A DNA stretch of 64,000 nucleotides from Musa acuminata AAA Group (GCF_036884655.1 NC_088335.1:42216501-42280500), one strand, 5' to 3'. Positions 15,401-28,200 are shown, numbered from the stretch's first letter. Program-made: numbers and translations. Notes: a model not told the origin generated them from the sequence alone.

Positions 15401-17740
15401 TTGAAACGAGGAAAGAAAAGCCTATATGGGTCCGAGACAGTTGTATCAAACAGTCAGTTGTCAAAGGAACCTGAGGCTTCTGGAAAATCAGCAGCTTCAA
15501 AATTGTCTTCTTTTACTTCTGGCACCGAGTCTCAGGTTGATTCAACTCAAGTAAGTTTCTCAGCATTAGTATATTCTTATTCATCTATGAGGCTGTGTCA
15601 ACTAAAAGAAAATGGGCATCAAGAACCATCTTTTAAGGAAAATTTGCAGCAACTTTTATGCTTCTTAGCAATTATAATTTATATCGGAAATGTCAGCTTC
15701 CTGTTTAACACACTTTATACAAAGCTAATCCTGAATTCTGATAATGAATCTTTATGAACTGAGCTTCCTTTTAAGATCATTTGGAATAGTAGACTTTTCT
15801 GCAGATAAATTCCTTTATAAAGGAACCAATGATTTTTAACAAAAAAGTTTCACTAGTTCAGCATTATGAGCTATGCACAAGAGAATGAGATTCATCTATA
15901 ACATATCGAGTATCTCTTTTTCTTAGATGATGAGATGTGCATGCAGGTGAAAAAGAAGCAAAATCTACAAGGAAATACTGCATCAGGTTCGAATCCAGAG
16001 CTTAGACGAACATCTTCCCTTGGCAGAACATGGGAAGAAACTGTTGCAGACTCCGTTGCTAATGAACTAGTTCTGCAAGCACATACTTCGAGCGTTTCTT
16101 CTTCACAAAGTGGACTCTTCAATGCTGCAACAGAAAATAAAAATGCAAATACCGAGGAGCCTAAAAATAAACCGAGAGATCCCAAGCCACTTAAATCTGG
16201 TCAGTTGCTGACTTATGAAGAGAAAAAGTCTGGGAAATCCCAGGATGAGAGGAGAGCCAGACCTAAAAAGCTGCAGGAATTCAACAACATCAGAATTAGC
16301 CAGGTAAATTTACTTACAGTATGTAAATATGTTTTGAAATTTGAAGTTTCATTTAATGTTGAGTCTTTGTTAATTGGTTATGTTGATATCATAGGTTGAA
16401 TTACTTGTTACATATGAAGGCTCAAGGATTGCCGTCAGTGATTTTAGATTGTTGATGGATACCTTCCATCGTGATGAATTTACTGGCACCTGGAGGAGAC
16501 TTTTTGCACGAGTCAAAAAACATATCGTGTGGGGAGTTTTGAAGTCAGTAGCTGGCATGCAGGTAACACATAAAACCTTAAACTGCATGTTTTGACCAAA
16601 TTATGTGATTTAGCAGCTTTATTTATATCAGGAAAACTTAATCTGAGCATATGTAAACTGTTATATTCAGAGGAGATCATTACAGCGACTGTTGCATATT
16701 TTTCCTTGTCATATAAAGACTAGTTTTACAACAAAAACTTGGTGCTTTTCAACAGAGTGGTCTTCGTTTGACTAGTTTTATTCGATCCAAATTGACCTGT
16801 TTGTTAACTCCTTTCCGTATCATGACCCTGAGATTTCGAAATAAAAAAGTATAATACTGTTTGTTGAATTATTAATATGTTGTTGATACCTAAGTCTAAC
16901 TCTTTCGGAACTCAAAATTGTCATCATAGTCACTGATGACCTTTAACAGAAACTAAAATAACCCATAAAACTTTATTGGCATAGTGCTGGTGTCTGAATG
17001 GCAGGGTGATGGTGATTAATTTGCTTTGTATAGGCCATGCTTTCATGATTATGAACTGATCCATTATCCCAATAAGACTAATTCTTTTTTTTTTCTATGT
17101 TTTTGCTAATGATGTAGGGTAAAAAATTCAAAGACAAGACTCAGAATCAAAAGGAGGCCCAAGCAAATGTCCTTCCTGATAATGATCTTATTAGCATAAG
17201 TGATAGTGATGGAGAGCAACGTGGAAAGTCTGATCAGTTTCCTGCACCATTCCCCAAGAGAGCAAGTGATGGTGCTGGTGATGGATTTGTTACCTCCATA
17301 AGGGGATTGTTCAACTCTCAGCGCCGGAAGGCCAAAGCATATGTCCTGAGAACTATGAGAGGAGATGCAGATCATGATCATGGTGATTGGAGTGACGGTG
17401 ATGTTGAGTTCAGTCCCTTTGCTAGGCAACTGACTCTCGCAAAAACTAAGAAGCTTATACGGCGGCATTCCAAGAAGTTCAGCTCAAGAACTTCAAGTTC
17501 AGGTGATCTCCTCTTCTTTGCAATTCATCGACTTTGTTGTCACTTTCATTATGTTTCCTAAGAGATGGTAGATTTTGTTGAGGTGCATTGAGCATCAAGC
17601 TAGGGATGCTTGTCTGATAATTCTTTTTTCTAATTTCAGTGCAACATCAGAAAGATCCATCATCTCCAAAGGAGACCATGCCATACGAAAGTGATTCGTC
17701 CGGTGCATCATCATATGGTGATGGGGACATCAACGAATAG
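470..17740 (+). CDS. SABRE: SABRE/KINKY POLLEN/APT1-like giant protein, C-terminal 2184 residues (5' end outside window)
   Basis: Fifteen exons join in one open frame: 470-2584, 3348-5226, 5657-5757, 6807-7163, 7276-7394, 8504-8756, 9176-9400, 10696-10835, 13556-13628, 15188-15289, 15371-15550, 15947-16303, 16395-16562, 17118-17502, 17640-17740 (6555 nt, stop TAG). All junctions are GT-AG. The family (Arabidopsis SABRE and KIP, maize APT1, animal Hobbit/KIAA0100) is about 2600 residues long, so some 400 N-terminal residues are missing to the left. Recognisable conserved stretches are the GFWDK-like block in exon 2, the HFMVNVIQPQFNLHSEEA block (exons 3-4, continuing GRFLLAAASGRVLARSF), LTNLLFARLPK, and the C-terminal LIRRHSKKF. 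Known for the family: a bridge-like lipid-transfer architecture at ER contact sites, with roles in cell expansion, division-plane orientation and pollen-tube and root-hair growth. The apparent start before 470 is only a TTG inside the preceding intron. The largest intron is 10836-13555. Confidence 0.93.
7920..8085 (+). mobile_element. 166-bp solo LTR (TRIM-like) in a SABRE intron
   Basis: The element starts TGTAACACCCC and ends near CCATGAAA. It is flanked by a perfect 5-bp duplication, TGAGG, at 7915-7919 and 8086-8090. It aligns without gaps along its whole length to the reverse complement of 39190-39355. An internal CTTATAAGG could be the LTR TATA box. It lies in the intron 7395-8503 in the sense direction. 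The last base pair is AA rather than CA, which suggests an older copy. No internal domain or second LTR lies next to it. Confidence 0.85.
10836..13555 (+). other. Largest SABRE intron (2.7 kb)
   Basis: The borders are GTAAGA and a CACAG acceptor, and they restore the lysine codon between exons 8 and 9. The 11.05-12.9 kb part is less AT-rich than the other introns and looks like an old insertion. I could not recognise protein motifs, terminal repeats or a target duplication. Open frames here (such as 12135-12533) resemble no known protein. Confidence 0.5.
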
Positions 17741-19760
17741 GAAATCCCAAACAAGAAACCGGATTCATTTGGATACCCTGAGAGCAGTTTTCTCCATAGA
17801 TATTCCCGGTAGTAGTCGCATGGCTTAACCCAATAACCATTCAGCAAATAATTGGATTCCTTTCCTGATGAAGTCACAGGACGACATTTGGAGAGAAGCT
17901 TTTTTGCAACCAATGTCATAACGGATAATGTCAAGGATTCTGTACCTAGAGATGCATGTCTTTGATGTCATCTCAATTTTGCTACTTATATTTGTTTTTT
18001 TAAATGCAAAATCTTCTCGAGGAGAATAATTTCATTCGTACGAAAAAGTGATCCCCAAAAGTTGATATTTGCTGGAATATATTCACATCTTTTTTTCTTT
18101 TGAAGCCAAAAATATGCCTCAACATTCATTGTCTCCTCCGTCGTCACGATGACGACGACGTAGAGTAGGATATTTGAATATCTAACTGTGGTTAATATTA
18201 ACTAATTTGAGTGGAAATTGGTATGAATGTTAAATATTTGAATGTTTACGCCATCGTGATATTTAGCTTTGCAAATGAAGTATAAACACTCCAAGAGAGG
18301 GTTTATTTGACCCCAATAAGATGTCTCATTGAGTTGCGTGGAAAGGAAGGGATCTACAAAGCCTAGAATTAATTGAGATTGACTTTTGTACAAACTAAGA
18401 AGCGTATCGAACCACGTTTTCCATGGAGACGTCTCACCTTAATGAGGCTGACTCTGACGTTGGAAAACGAAGGGATTTGCTTGAAGCGAACAACCAAGAA
18501 CACGATGAGGATTCACAACGTGTTCTTCACGTATGCTGCTCCTATTGGAGCTCGTATCACATCCAATGGCAAAGCTCCATGGTGCAGTGTTAATCGGTAT
18601 TCAATTCCTTTGGATTTGGACGCACCATCGGTTTGTAATCATGGAGAAATATGCTTTAGACAAACGCCACCATAATGATAGTGATTCTTATAGATTATGG
18701 ATTTTAATGTCATCGGTTGAATGGTTAATAACAATGTGGACTATTCTTAGTCTTTAATCAATCTTATAATTAAAATTTCTAGTTGTTTTGTTTTTTATTC
18801 GATCTTGATCGGATTGTCTACCTTGGGGCCAATTATATATTACTCAATCCTGACACTTTCAAAAATTATATTGATATTGCGTACTCAATAATAAACCGAA
18901 GTGAGATAAAGTCGACACATATTTAGTGGTAAATCTTATGATATTTTCATTAGCAGAGTCGATGACATGAGGAGAAATAATATTAAATATTTCACTTGCT
19001 TAAGTATAAAGATCTTAATATAATTTTTGAATGTATACGAATCGAGATGCTAAGAGTAACTAATTATAAAGAGTAATATATAATTAATTAGTCCTTTACT
19101 TTGACAATAAATAGACCAAACACAATTCAAATGTTTCATTTAAACTTATATATCAAACTTAATATATGATACTAAACTTTTTAATCTTCAATAATATAGT
19201 AATAGTAATAAAACTGTAAGTAAGATTGATTTTTTTTTTAATTTTGAACTATATAGAATTATTATTATTTTTTGAACATAATAAGCCTTGAGGATGAAAT
19301 TCATAATCCCAAAATCTTATTATCATCACATAAATATTTTTCTATATATATATGTATATGATATAAGTGACGAACACTTATTCATGCAAATTATTATCTT
19401 TTAGTTTGATTCTATCCCAAACATGAACACAAATATCCAAGAAAACAAAAAACAACTGACTTATTATCACTCATGAATGACAATGGAAAGAATACATAAT
19501 CCATCCATCTGAGTGACTATCAAAGTGTCAGAATCCATTCTAAATCCATGGTTACTTTTTTTGGGGGGGGGGAATAAATCAACGATGAATCTGATTTAAT
19601 ATAAATAAAATATGATATCAGTTCAATTAAGTGTATTTAAGTTAAGATTATGTATATAAATCAATACACTTTTTGTTTCAATCCTTAAAAATATTAAATT
19701 ATTTTTCATCATCTTTCTATCTCTATCTCTGTCTCAGTATCTTTCACATGAATATAAGAA
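17741..19760. other. SABRE 3' flank and AT-rich intergenic DNA
   Basis: The first few hundred bases are presumably the SABRE 3' UTR. The rest is AT-rich, with short homopolymer runs (G run at 19562-19571) and no coding signal that I recognise. Short frames at 18373-18757 have no family features. Confidence 0.5.
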
Positions 19761-20175
19761 GGATAAGAAGTGAGATGTGAGATGTGAGGTGAGGTAGTGC
19801 ATCGTCCCTGGCAAACCGAGGAGAGGAGAAAGGAGAGAGACAGCGGCCATGCCAACGACTTGTAACTCGCATCATGCATGATTTGCTTCCGTCCGTCTTC
19901 TTCTTGTCGTCGTCCGAGACGTGCAAGGTTGTCCGTCTCTTTCCTGGTGTTGCAGTGGATGCCACGGACATCAACGAGGACGAAAGGAGGAGTTCGAAAG
20001 CCAGCCTGCCCACCGGCCTTGTCGCGTTCTGCCGGCCTCTGCAGCACGACCCACTCGAGGACGAAGACGACAAGCGCGAGCGGCCGAGTCGCCTGCCGAC
20101 TTCAAACACGAAACCGGCTTCTCCGCCAATCGGGAAAGATGGTTGGTGGGGCCCACTCACAAACAAAAGGTTAAA
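19761..20175. other. GC-rich island without a recognisable gene
   Basis: A sharply bounded GC-rich block, rich in CpG, sits inside AT-rich DNA. Long open frames exist on both strands (for example + 19874-20230 and - 19744-20313), as expected when stop codons are rare. None has a recognisable domain. The block ends in a GTGGGGCCCAC motif resembling plant site II promoter elements. It could be a relic promoter or first exon, or an unrecognised small gene. Confidence 0.4.
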
Positions 20176-22790
20176 AGCCTGTTCCCTGGCGGGGCGGTAC
20201 AAGAAATCACATTTAAAATACCGCGTATAAAATATTGCTCGGCTTTTCTCAAAAATCTTTTTTTTTATTATTTCTCTCAAAAAGGATTTTCTTTTTAATC
20301 TCATAAATATCATTCTCTAAATTTAAATGTGACTATAAGATGACTTCATTAAAAGAATGATAAGCTGACTAACAATACTCTGAGCTTCTCTATTGAGCCA
20401 CTAATGGAGATAGTTAAGATTAATGCATAATATAAATAATGAAATAGATCAAAAGTTGGACCTTATTATAAATTATCAAAGTCTTTACTTATTAAATTTT
20501 TATTGGATAAATTATTTCTTAATGGTTTTGACTTTTGCATATGTAACCCTCTTATTGGAGAATGTTTTGACTTTTCATATGTCATCCTCTAATGGAGGGA
20601 AGCAAGGTTTTGACATTTCATATGTCATCCTCTCATTGGAGGCAAGTAAACATGCTTTTAAGTCACCAAAAGAATTACTAATATGATAAACAAGCATAGT
20701 TTCTATTCAGCAGTCCCCCTTCACATAATATAGTAAGAATTTATTTAGTCACCACAATAAAAAGGATAAAGGATAGAGCTTCAAGATTCATCGTATACAT
20801 CAGATACGAGCGATATATATCGATTTAAACGGGATCGATACGAATAGTACATTGGTACGTTTTCATATATCATATATCGGTATATTTTGTATGGCTCGAT
20901 ATTATTCGATACAGATTAGTAAGACATGCGTTTCATTCTTTTCTGAGTTACAAATTAGATTCTGAATTCAGAATCTAAATCTATTTTCAATATCGTAAAA
21001 CAATACAAACGATTAATTTCTTATACTGAAAAACAAGTTACTCTTATTAGCTTATTTCATAATTAATAATTTCCAAAGATGGTTGAAGTGCTTCCTAAAA
21101 AGAAAAGTTTAAAAAAACACACACACACACATTCAAGCATTTTACTTGACAATGCATGTGAAGATTATGGTGACTGTTCTTCACAGTATTTGCTCTTTTT
21201 GGCACCATAATTATGTAGACCCATGTACATTAATTTTTTATGATCTTGAAGCTATAGCTTATTAGCTGTCTACTATTCCTAGTGATACTTGATGCATCAC
21301 TTGTGGCCCTGCCACTTGTCCTTTTAGAGTTGGTAAAAATCTTGTCCTTCTTTTAGATGATTCAGCTTCAACCACCAGTAATTTCTGCATGTTGTCTTGC
21401 AGCAAACCTTCTTTGCATCATGTGTTTTATATATCTCATTCCTAACTTTTTTTGCAGGCATATCTATTACAAAGCTATTATATTCTTATGATTCATAATC
21501 TTCATTCTGTAGACCACCACCTTCCTAATTCCTCCAGCACAGTGAGGAACTCTCAAAAGTGAAGCATCTTTCCCAGTTCAGGAAAACTTGACTCACAGAT
21601 TTGACATGCAGATGCATGTCAAGGACAGAACACCTCCTCTTTAGGGTTTTGCTTTGTAGATGGATCAACCAAAAGCCACATGAACCATTTCCAATGCCAT
21701 TCCTTTCTGAGATAATTTGTGGTAAACCATATGTGGAATTCATGTCAAGAAATTCTAATCTTGGCAGAAGTATCAACAGTAGGATAATGTTTATAAGTGG
21801 GCTCTTCTCAATGTCACCTGACAGCCAATAGATCCAAGCAAAGTACTAACCAATCCAAGCATTCATATCACTTCACCTATTTTGGTGGCTTATTAAAAGA
21901 GTTACAAGCAAAGCTTGTAGCACAAAGCAATATGTTGTTGGGACACATGTGAGGATTGCTAGCAATGTTTGATAACTTAAGTTACTCTACAATGAATTTT
22001 GGGGGTGCAAACTATAAGGAATTTATTACATCTTAATTTTCCAGACAATTGAATTCTTATAGAAGCATGAAAAAAGAAAAGACTGCAAGCTACAGTGGAC
22101 CAGAAAGAAGTAGCCTTGCAGACAAATCAAAGAGATGTGAACCTTTGATCCAAACTATATCTTATTCTGTAGAACACAACACTGGGATTTGTCTTATGTT
22201 TCTTTTTGTGTATGCATTTAATTGGAAGCATGAATGTACTCAGCCATTGGATTCTGAAAAGAATGAGAAGAATAATGTTTGCACATCGAATGCCCCTCCA
22301 CTGGCCAATAGATTCTGCCACTAGTTTATACTTGTTTAATCATGCACAGTGGAAAATCTTTCATGGTCTTCCCAATTTGAAGACTTGCCGATTTCCTCTT
22401 CAATAATGTCATAAAGGTTGCAGCTTGATGAGGAGGTGGCAGTTGTTCGATAAGGTCTTCCATGGACCAGCTGCTGTATCATGGCTTCTTCTGATCTGCT
22501 TTGTGTTACTCTGAACTCCTGCAAGAACTGTCAGTAGTTCATCCTCTTCATGATCGAACTACCATGGCCGAATGATATAGTCCTGTACTGTAAATTTCCT
22601 GCTGGTTGAGTTCAAACGAGGAAGGTGAATCTAGATAACGCAATCCCTCCAATTGCGGCGCGACACGCGGCCATTTCATCACCTAATTCCAATGATGATC
22701 TGCCAGGAAGATTGCACTCACAGTAGTAAAATATTAATGAGGCATGCAGAAACAGTTAGCACGGTCATATTCTAAGCAGCTGAGCACAGA
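20176..22790. other. AT-rich intergenic DNA with small repeats
   Basis: The stretch holds a three-copy tandem repeat (listed separately), a degenerate block at 20805-20930 rich in CGATA and GGTA motifs that looks like a decayed dispersed repeat, and a short CA microsatellite at 21113-21130. I see no gene; frames at 21525-22406 are short and have no family features. Confidence 0.4.
20526..20645 (+). repeat. Three imperfect tandem copies of a ~40-bp unit
   Basis: Each copy has the form TTTTGACTTTTCATATGTCA followed by a CTCT...TGGAGG segment. The copies start at about 20526, 20565 and 20612. Unit length varies from 39 to 47 bp, so the array is old or diverged. Confidence 0.65.
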
Positions 22791-23452
22791 GGAGTAGGTT
22801 GAGACAAAGAGGAAAGGGAGGGAGGGAGGGAGGGAGAGGGAGGAGAAGGGTGGATTGTGTCAACACATGTCACGACACACACAAGCAACAAAGCTGGGGG
22901 ACCAAGGAAAAGGGTGCCTACAGTGGTGGGGAAACCCCCACAAGCTCACCAATCAACCTGATGGGGTGTCATTATTCTACATCAAGCGGTCACACACCAT
23001 ATTGCTTAATGGAGATGATCACAGAGGAAAATGGCTTTTATCTTCTGTGGTCTGGACTGTGAGATGTCAGCATCTTCCCCATGCTTAGGAACCCAAGATG
23101 GCATATTTCTACTTGCACCAAAGAAAGAAAGAAGGGATCAGAGTAAAATGGTGGACAAATTGGTGTTTGGGAGATTTAAGTGCAGGTTTAGGTCTACCAA
23201 CTGGTGGTTAGGAGATTGAACACCTTAACAATCCTCATCACCAACTCCCAGGAAGAAGAAGAAGGAAGTAACCTCTGAAGACTTACAGATAAAGAGATAA
23301 GGAGGGAGAGATGGGGAGGGGAAGAGAGAGAAAGATTTGTCATTTATCATGGCTTCCTTTTAGAGGGTGAGGACTGGAGGGAAAGAGGGGGAAGTACTCT
23401 CACGTGCAAGATGGAATTTTGGGGTCTGATGATGGTAATCTGAGATGAGAAG

Positions 23453-23472
23453 GAGAGAGAGAGAGAGAGAGG
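23453..23472 (+). repeat. GA microsatellite upstream of the BEL1-like gene
   Basis: About nine GA dinucleotides sit next to GGGAGGGAGAAGGG. GAGA repeats of this kind are bound by plant BBR/BPC proteins, which were first described through a (GA)8 element in a barley KNOX gene. A regulatory role here is inferred from position only. Confidence 0.7.
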
Positions 23473-23807
23473 GAGGGAGAAGGGTTTAAAAACTGGTCGT
23501 CGAATTTAATATTGGCAATTGGGGAAGCTGCCGAAGGAGGCGAGGGAGAATTAAATATGCATGTAAAACAAGGGAGGAAGGGAAAGGGGGGAGCTTTGTG
23601 TATTTTGAATTGAGGCCTTGGGATCGGTTTGTCCCCGAACTGGGAGGATTTTGCTCGGCCGATCGGCTGCGAGTTCTTTGCTTTCTTGCTCCCCACGAGG
23701 CGCGCAGCAGGCGGCGGTAGCTGCCATCCCACCCTCATCTTTCTTCCTCTTTCTTTATCCCTCAGGTACTAGAAATTTGTTCTCACTTGTATCCCCTCTT
23801 TCTTCAG

Positions 23808-23826
23808 CTCTCTCTCTCTCTCTCTC
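23808..23826 (+). repeat. CT microsatellite in the presumed BEL1-like leader
   Basis: A CT dinucleotide run lies in a pyrimidine-rich leader-like stretch. Confidence 0.7.
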
Positions 23827-25199
23827 CGTATCTTTCTTCTTTCAACCAGCACATATATGACTGTTATGTAGTGTGTGTCATTCTTGGTTCTTCGAGTGAA
23901 CCAGTTCTTCTTCCTGTGCGTCTCCCTCCGCCTCTCTCTTTCTGTCTCTATCTCTCCATCTGATTTTTAGTTTTGACGATTTTGGAGTTGGATGGTGGGT
24001 TCAAGAAGCGGTTTTTGCCTTGTTGTTTTCTGTTCTCCACAAAAGAAGCTCTGTTCTGGAAAATCCATTGCCTTCTTTGTTAGTTTCATTAGCTTGGGTA
24101 AGATATTAGTTTTGGATCGTTCTTCTGTTCTTCTTTTTCTCAGGTTTGATGAGTTGTGGCGTGCTCTTTTCTCTATCCATATCATGCTTTAATTTCGGGA
24201 TGCAAGATCCTTCCTTTTCCCCCTCTCTTGTTGGTTGGCTTTGTGAATTATGCTATGTTGAGATCACTTGTTGGTTGGCTAGGGTAAAGAATATGGAGAT
24301 TTTGTTGTTGGGTATTGGATTACATGGGTGCATATGGGGGTTCTATTTTGTTCTTCGGGATTCTGGACCAAAGTCCTTTTCCTCACGGATCCTAAAGAGA
24401 TCAACAGGGGACAGCTGTTTGGGTTCTTTTTATCCTTTTCCCTTCTTTTTTATTGCCCCTTTTGCTGTGGGTTGGCATAAATTGGTTTTGTTTGTGGTTC
24501 AAAGAGCTAGAAAAGTAGAACTGGATTCACATAATAAAGGTCTATTAGTTATCTAATCTTTGGACATTGGCAAACATGTAGCAACAGAACAAAGCCATGG
24601 TTTTATTGATTATTTGTCCTGGTTGATTGAGAATGTGTGTATTGCATGAGTGGATAAACAAAGAAATCCTAGCAGGGTATCACTGGTTACTGCTTTCATC
24701 GATCAAGTAAAACGTAACTCTGAGCTCTGACTGTTGCCCTTTCTATTCGTCCATTTTGATCTCCATCTGTTTTTTTATTTACTTTTAACTTGTTTGCCGT
24801 TCTCCAGATTGTGTGCAATTATATCCTCACAAAACATCAGTTTGATGAGCAGTATAGGTTGATAAGTATGAATGATCAGTGGTATATAAAGAAACTTCAC
24901 GTAAATTTTCGGTGTGAGCCTTGCTTTGTGTTTCTATTGGTATAAAAACATATTTTGATTCGGAATGCAGCGATTTGAACGCATATGTGTTCCCATTGCT
25001 CTGCTATTGCTTCTTCTGATCATTTGTTATTCATTAATTGTTCTCGGTGGAAGCATTTGATCTCTGTTGAATCCTTCCGATTGTTTATTTTCGTATCTTC
25101 GCTGTATTCCTGACTGTTGCAGCAGACTACATTTCTTCTTAGGGTTGGAGCTTTCTGTGTCAAGTTCGTCCAGTTACTATTTTGTAGCAGAATCTGGCA

Positions 25200-25286
25200 A
25201 TGAGTTATCATCCTTCCACTTCCAAAGACCTTGCCAAGTTTAAAATCAAGGAAAAGAAAAATGTCCACGTTCTTTATGATGTCTAA
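25200..25286 (+). promoter_or_regulatory. 28-codon upstream ORF overlapping the BEL1-like start codon
   Basis: An ATG at 25200 opens a frame of 28 codons ending in TAA at 25284-25286, in a different frame from the main ORF. It spans the main ATG at 25261 and two further in-frame ATGs at 25276 and 25279. If this ATG is in the mature leader, ribosomes that use it bypass all three. Its presence in the mRNA depends on the unproven leader splicing. Confidence 0.5.
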
Positions 25287-28200
25287 CAACCAATGCGACA
25301 CAACTCCAGATCTTTGTCTGAAGGATCAAGGACATCCCCCATATTCTGAATCATCAGTTCCTGCCGACATGATGTACCTTAGTTTTTCGAATTCTGGTGC
25401 GTATGCAGATGCATCAGCTGGCAGTACTCAGACACAGCAGAATCACAATGAGCTTCCTGTTGCCACTACCATTATTTCGCAAGGCTTGACTGCAGGGAAT
25501 TCTGATATACTCAACTCATATCCTGGGGATCATGCTTATAATGCTTGGAAGGATGGAAGAAACGAGATGTTATTTATGCAGACAATTGATGGGTCCATAA
25601 ATGTTATGGAAGATCAACAACATGCTGATGATCCTCGGATGAGTCTGCGGTCACAGTTGGGCATCATAAATAGGCAGAGCTTGTCTCTACAGCAGTCCAG
25701 TGTTTCAGCCATGCAAAATCAAGGATTATCACTCAGCCTTAGCACACAAATGCCAGTTCCTTCAATCCAGTACCAGCCTAATAGCTCAGATATATCTTTC
25801 ATTGGTTCTCATCAGTCAACTTCTGGAAATGTTAGGCCATTCAGAGAGGAAGGCTTTCAGAATAAAAGTGTGCATGGAAATATCTCCCCTTATGGACTTT
25901 CAAGTCTTGCAAGCTCAATTTCAAATTCTAAGTACCTCAGGGCAGCACAAGAATTACTTGATGAAGTCATTAATGTCAGGAAGGCTCTGAGGCAAAAAGC
26001 AGAAAAGAACCAATGTCTCTATACTTCTGCTGGTTCCATGACGTGTAACGATGCCACTGGGGGATCAAAAGGTGAAGGGATGACTCCAAACCCTCAAGAC
26101 GCCTCTGCTAATTCTTCCAGTGAGCTCTCACCTTCTGAAAGGCAGGATCTTCAAAACAAGGTCTCAAATCTGTTGGGGATGTTGGATGAGGTTCTTTTCC
26201 TTGCCTTTTCTTCTTGTTTCATTAAGCCATATTCGCTATTGTAGTTAAAGAGTTTAAATGAACATAAGATCATTTACAGAAAATTTATTTTGGTTGGCAT
26301 GACTCAGCTTGGTGTTTCTGGTCACCTGTACCTTGATAAAGGTGACTCGAACTGGAAGTAAATTTCATTGAAATCAGAGCATGGTATCTAGAATACCTAT
26401 TGAACTGTAATCAGTTCAGATCTGTGAAATTGAACTTATAAGGTAAATTACTTCTGTGAACATCTTTTGCTCGTAAGAAATGAATCCTGTCGTTCACCAC
26501 CTGTAATTAGCATTTGTTCAAGTGACTACAAATGGTTTAATGTTTCTTCAGAAATTTACAAAATCATAAGCATACCTGTGGATCACAAAATTAAAAGAGA
26601 AAATTATGTTTAGTGTCTGTATTCGTCAAATTTTTAATTGATGGAATTTTTTGGAAGAGAAGATTTGTCTAGCATTTCCTTCAATAGGAACCTCTTCTTG
26701 TTTTACTTTTGTAGTTAACTCCTTTTTCTTGCTATGATCTAAAAATAATTATAGAGATAAAGGAAAATATCTAGTTGACTTAGAGAAAATTTCTTCCTTT
26801 CTCTACTATTATACGATTGTCCTTGAATTCTTTGAGAAAAATATAATAAACTGGGAAATCTATGGTATGATTTCAGTCAAAAGGAGATGACACTATACAA
26901 ATTATTAGATCTTAGAAGCATGTTATTTGATGGACCTTTCCAAATACCAGCTGTTCTGTGCTTCTGTCTCAACTTCCATTGATTTCTTTGCTCCTATGGG
27001 CTTCTTTTCCTGATACACTCGCAGATTTGCAGAGCTCAACAGCAAACTGCTGTTCAGAGCTTCGGCTATTATCCTCACACTGAAAACTACGGACATTATT
27101 TATTAGTACATCAATGCATCTAAATTCTCTATACCCTGGTACCATTTTCTGCCGTTTTTCATTTTGCTGAATAAATGTTTATGAAATCGCCTTAATAGCA
27201 TTTAAAATATATCATGTTCTAGCAGCTTCTGATAAGACACTAAACCTAATAATTGCTAATCATACATGGATGATTGGCCTGTGACTTCTATCATTTTTCT
27301 CATGATCCTTAAAGTCGTACATATGCTAAGAAAATGATATAACTAAAATCATTACTGTAATTGGCCCCTTAGTAGTGATTGCTGCTCTAGATTCATGGCA
27401 GAGTGCTTGCTTAGATATATTTGAGGAAACCATTTGTTGATGGTAAATTATTTGATGTGACCATGATGTGGATGTCCAAGGTGTTGTCTCTTGGGTTATC
27501 GACAAAGATCTATCCAAATAAGTAAGAGAAGTTTTGTTAACTGTGAGTATGATGGTGTTGATGATATTTGACATGGGAGGAGCATGTAAATAAGATGAAT
27601 AGGTAATAAATATGATGGTGCCATAGAGGAAGCAACTATGTCACTTCTATGCAGTAAAGGATTGTTTGGTTTCATATAGACATTGTGTTATGCTGAAAAT
27701 TATTTAGAATTTATGAAAACAGCTATGGTCATTTTCTTTTTTCTTTTTTCTTTTTTTTTACATCTGATGCATTATACACCTAAGATAGAGATAAAAGTTT
27801 CAATAGTATTGGTTTGTTCGAGTGGAATAATGGCAATAATGGCACTATTATGCGATCAGCTGTATCAATGACAAGTTATTTGAGAACTGATACATCATCT
27901 TTCATCTTAACACATACATATTTCATTTCATTTCAATTGCAGGTTGATAGACGGTACAAACAGTACCACAATCAAATGCAGATAATAGTGTCATGTTTTG
28001 ATGCAATTGCTGGTTGTGGGGCTGCTAAACCATATACGGCCCTTGCCCTTCAAACCATTTCTCGGCATTTTCGCTGCCTGAGGGATGCCATCAGTGGCCA
28101 AATTCGAGCTACAAGGAAAAGTCTTGGAGAACCAGACAGTTCTAGTAAGAGTGTTGGGCTGTCTCGCCTTCGGTACATAGATCAGCAGTTAAGGCAACAG

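Larger units (their letters stand above)
22791..25199 (+). promoter_or_regulatory. Presumed promoter and long leader of the BEL1-like gene
   Basis: This 2.4 kb contains GGGA-rich DNA (22815-22850), a G-box CACGTG at 23401-23406, a GA microsatellite (23453-23472), and CT-rich stretches at 23808-23826 and 23920-23960, typical of plant 5' leaders. BEL1-like genes often have long 5' UTRs interrupted by an intron. A possible leader intron runs from CAG|GTACTA near 23766 to an acceptor near 25122-25195, but its borders cannot be fixed from sequence. No protein-coding gene is recognisable here. Confidence 0.5.

Noticed and set aside
19744..20313. 189-codon open frame on the minus strand
   Set aside because: It lies in the GC-rich island where stops are rare on all frames, has no recognisable domain, and competes with four other open frames in the same DNA.
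21525..22406. Small frames on both strands in the SABRE/BEL1-like intergenic region
   Set aside because: None exceeds about 90 codons, none has a recognisable motif, and composition is not coding-like.
25231..25260. In-frame TTG start upstream of the BEL1-like ATG
   Set aside because: The ATG at 25261 is the first AUG in frame after a stop at 25201. A non-AUG start has no support.
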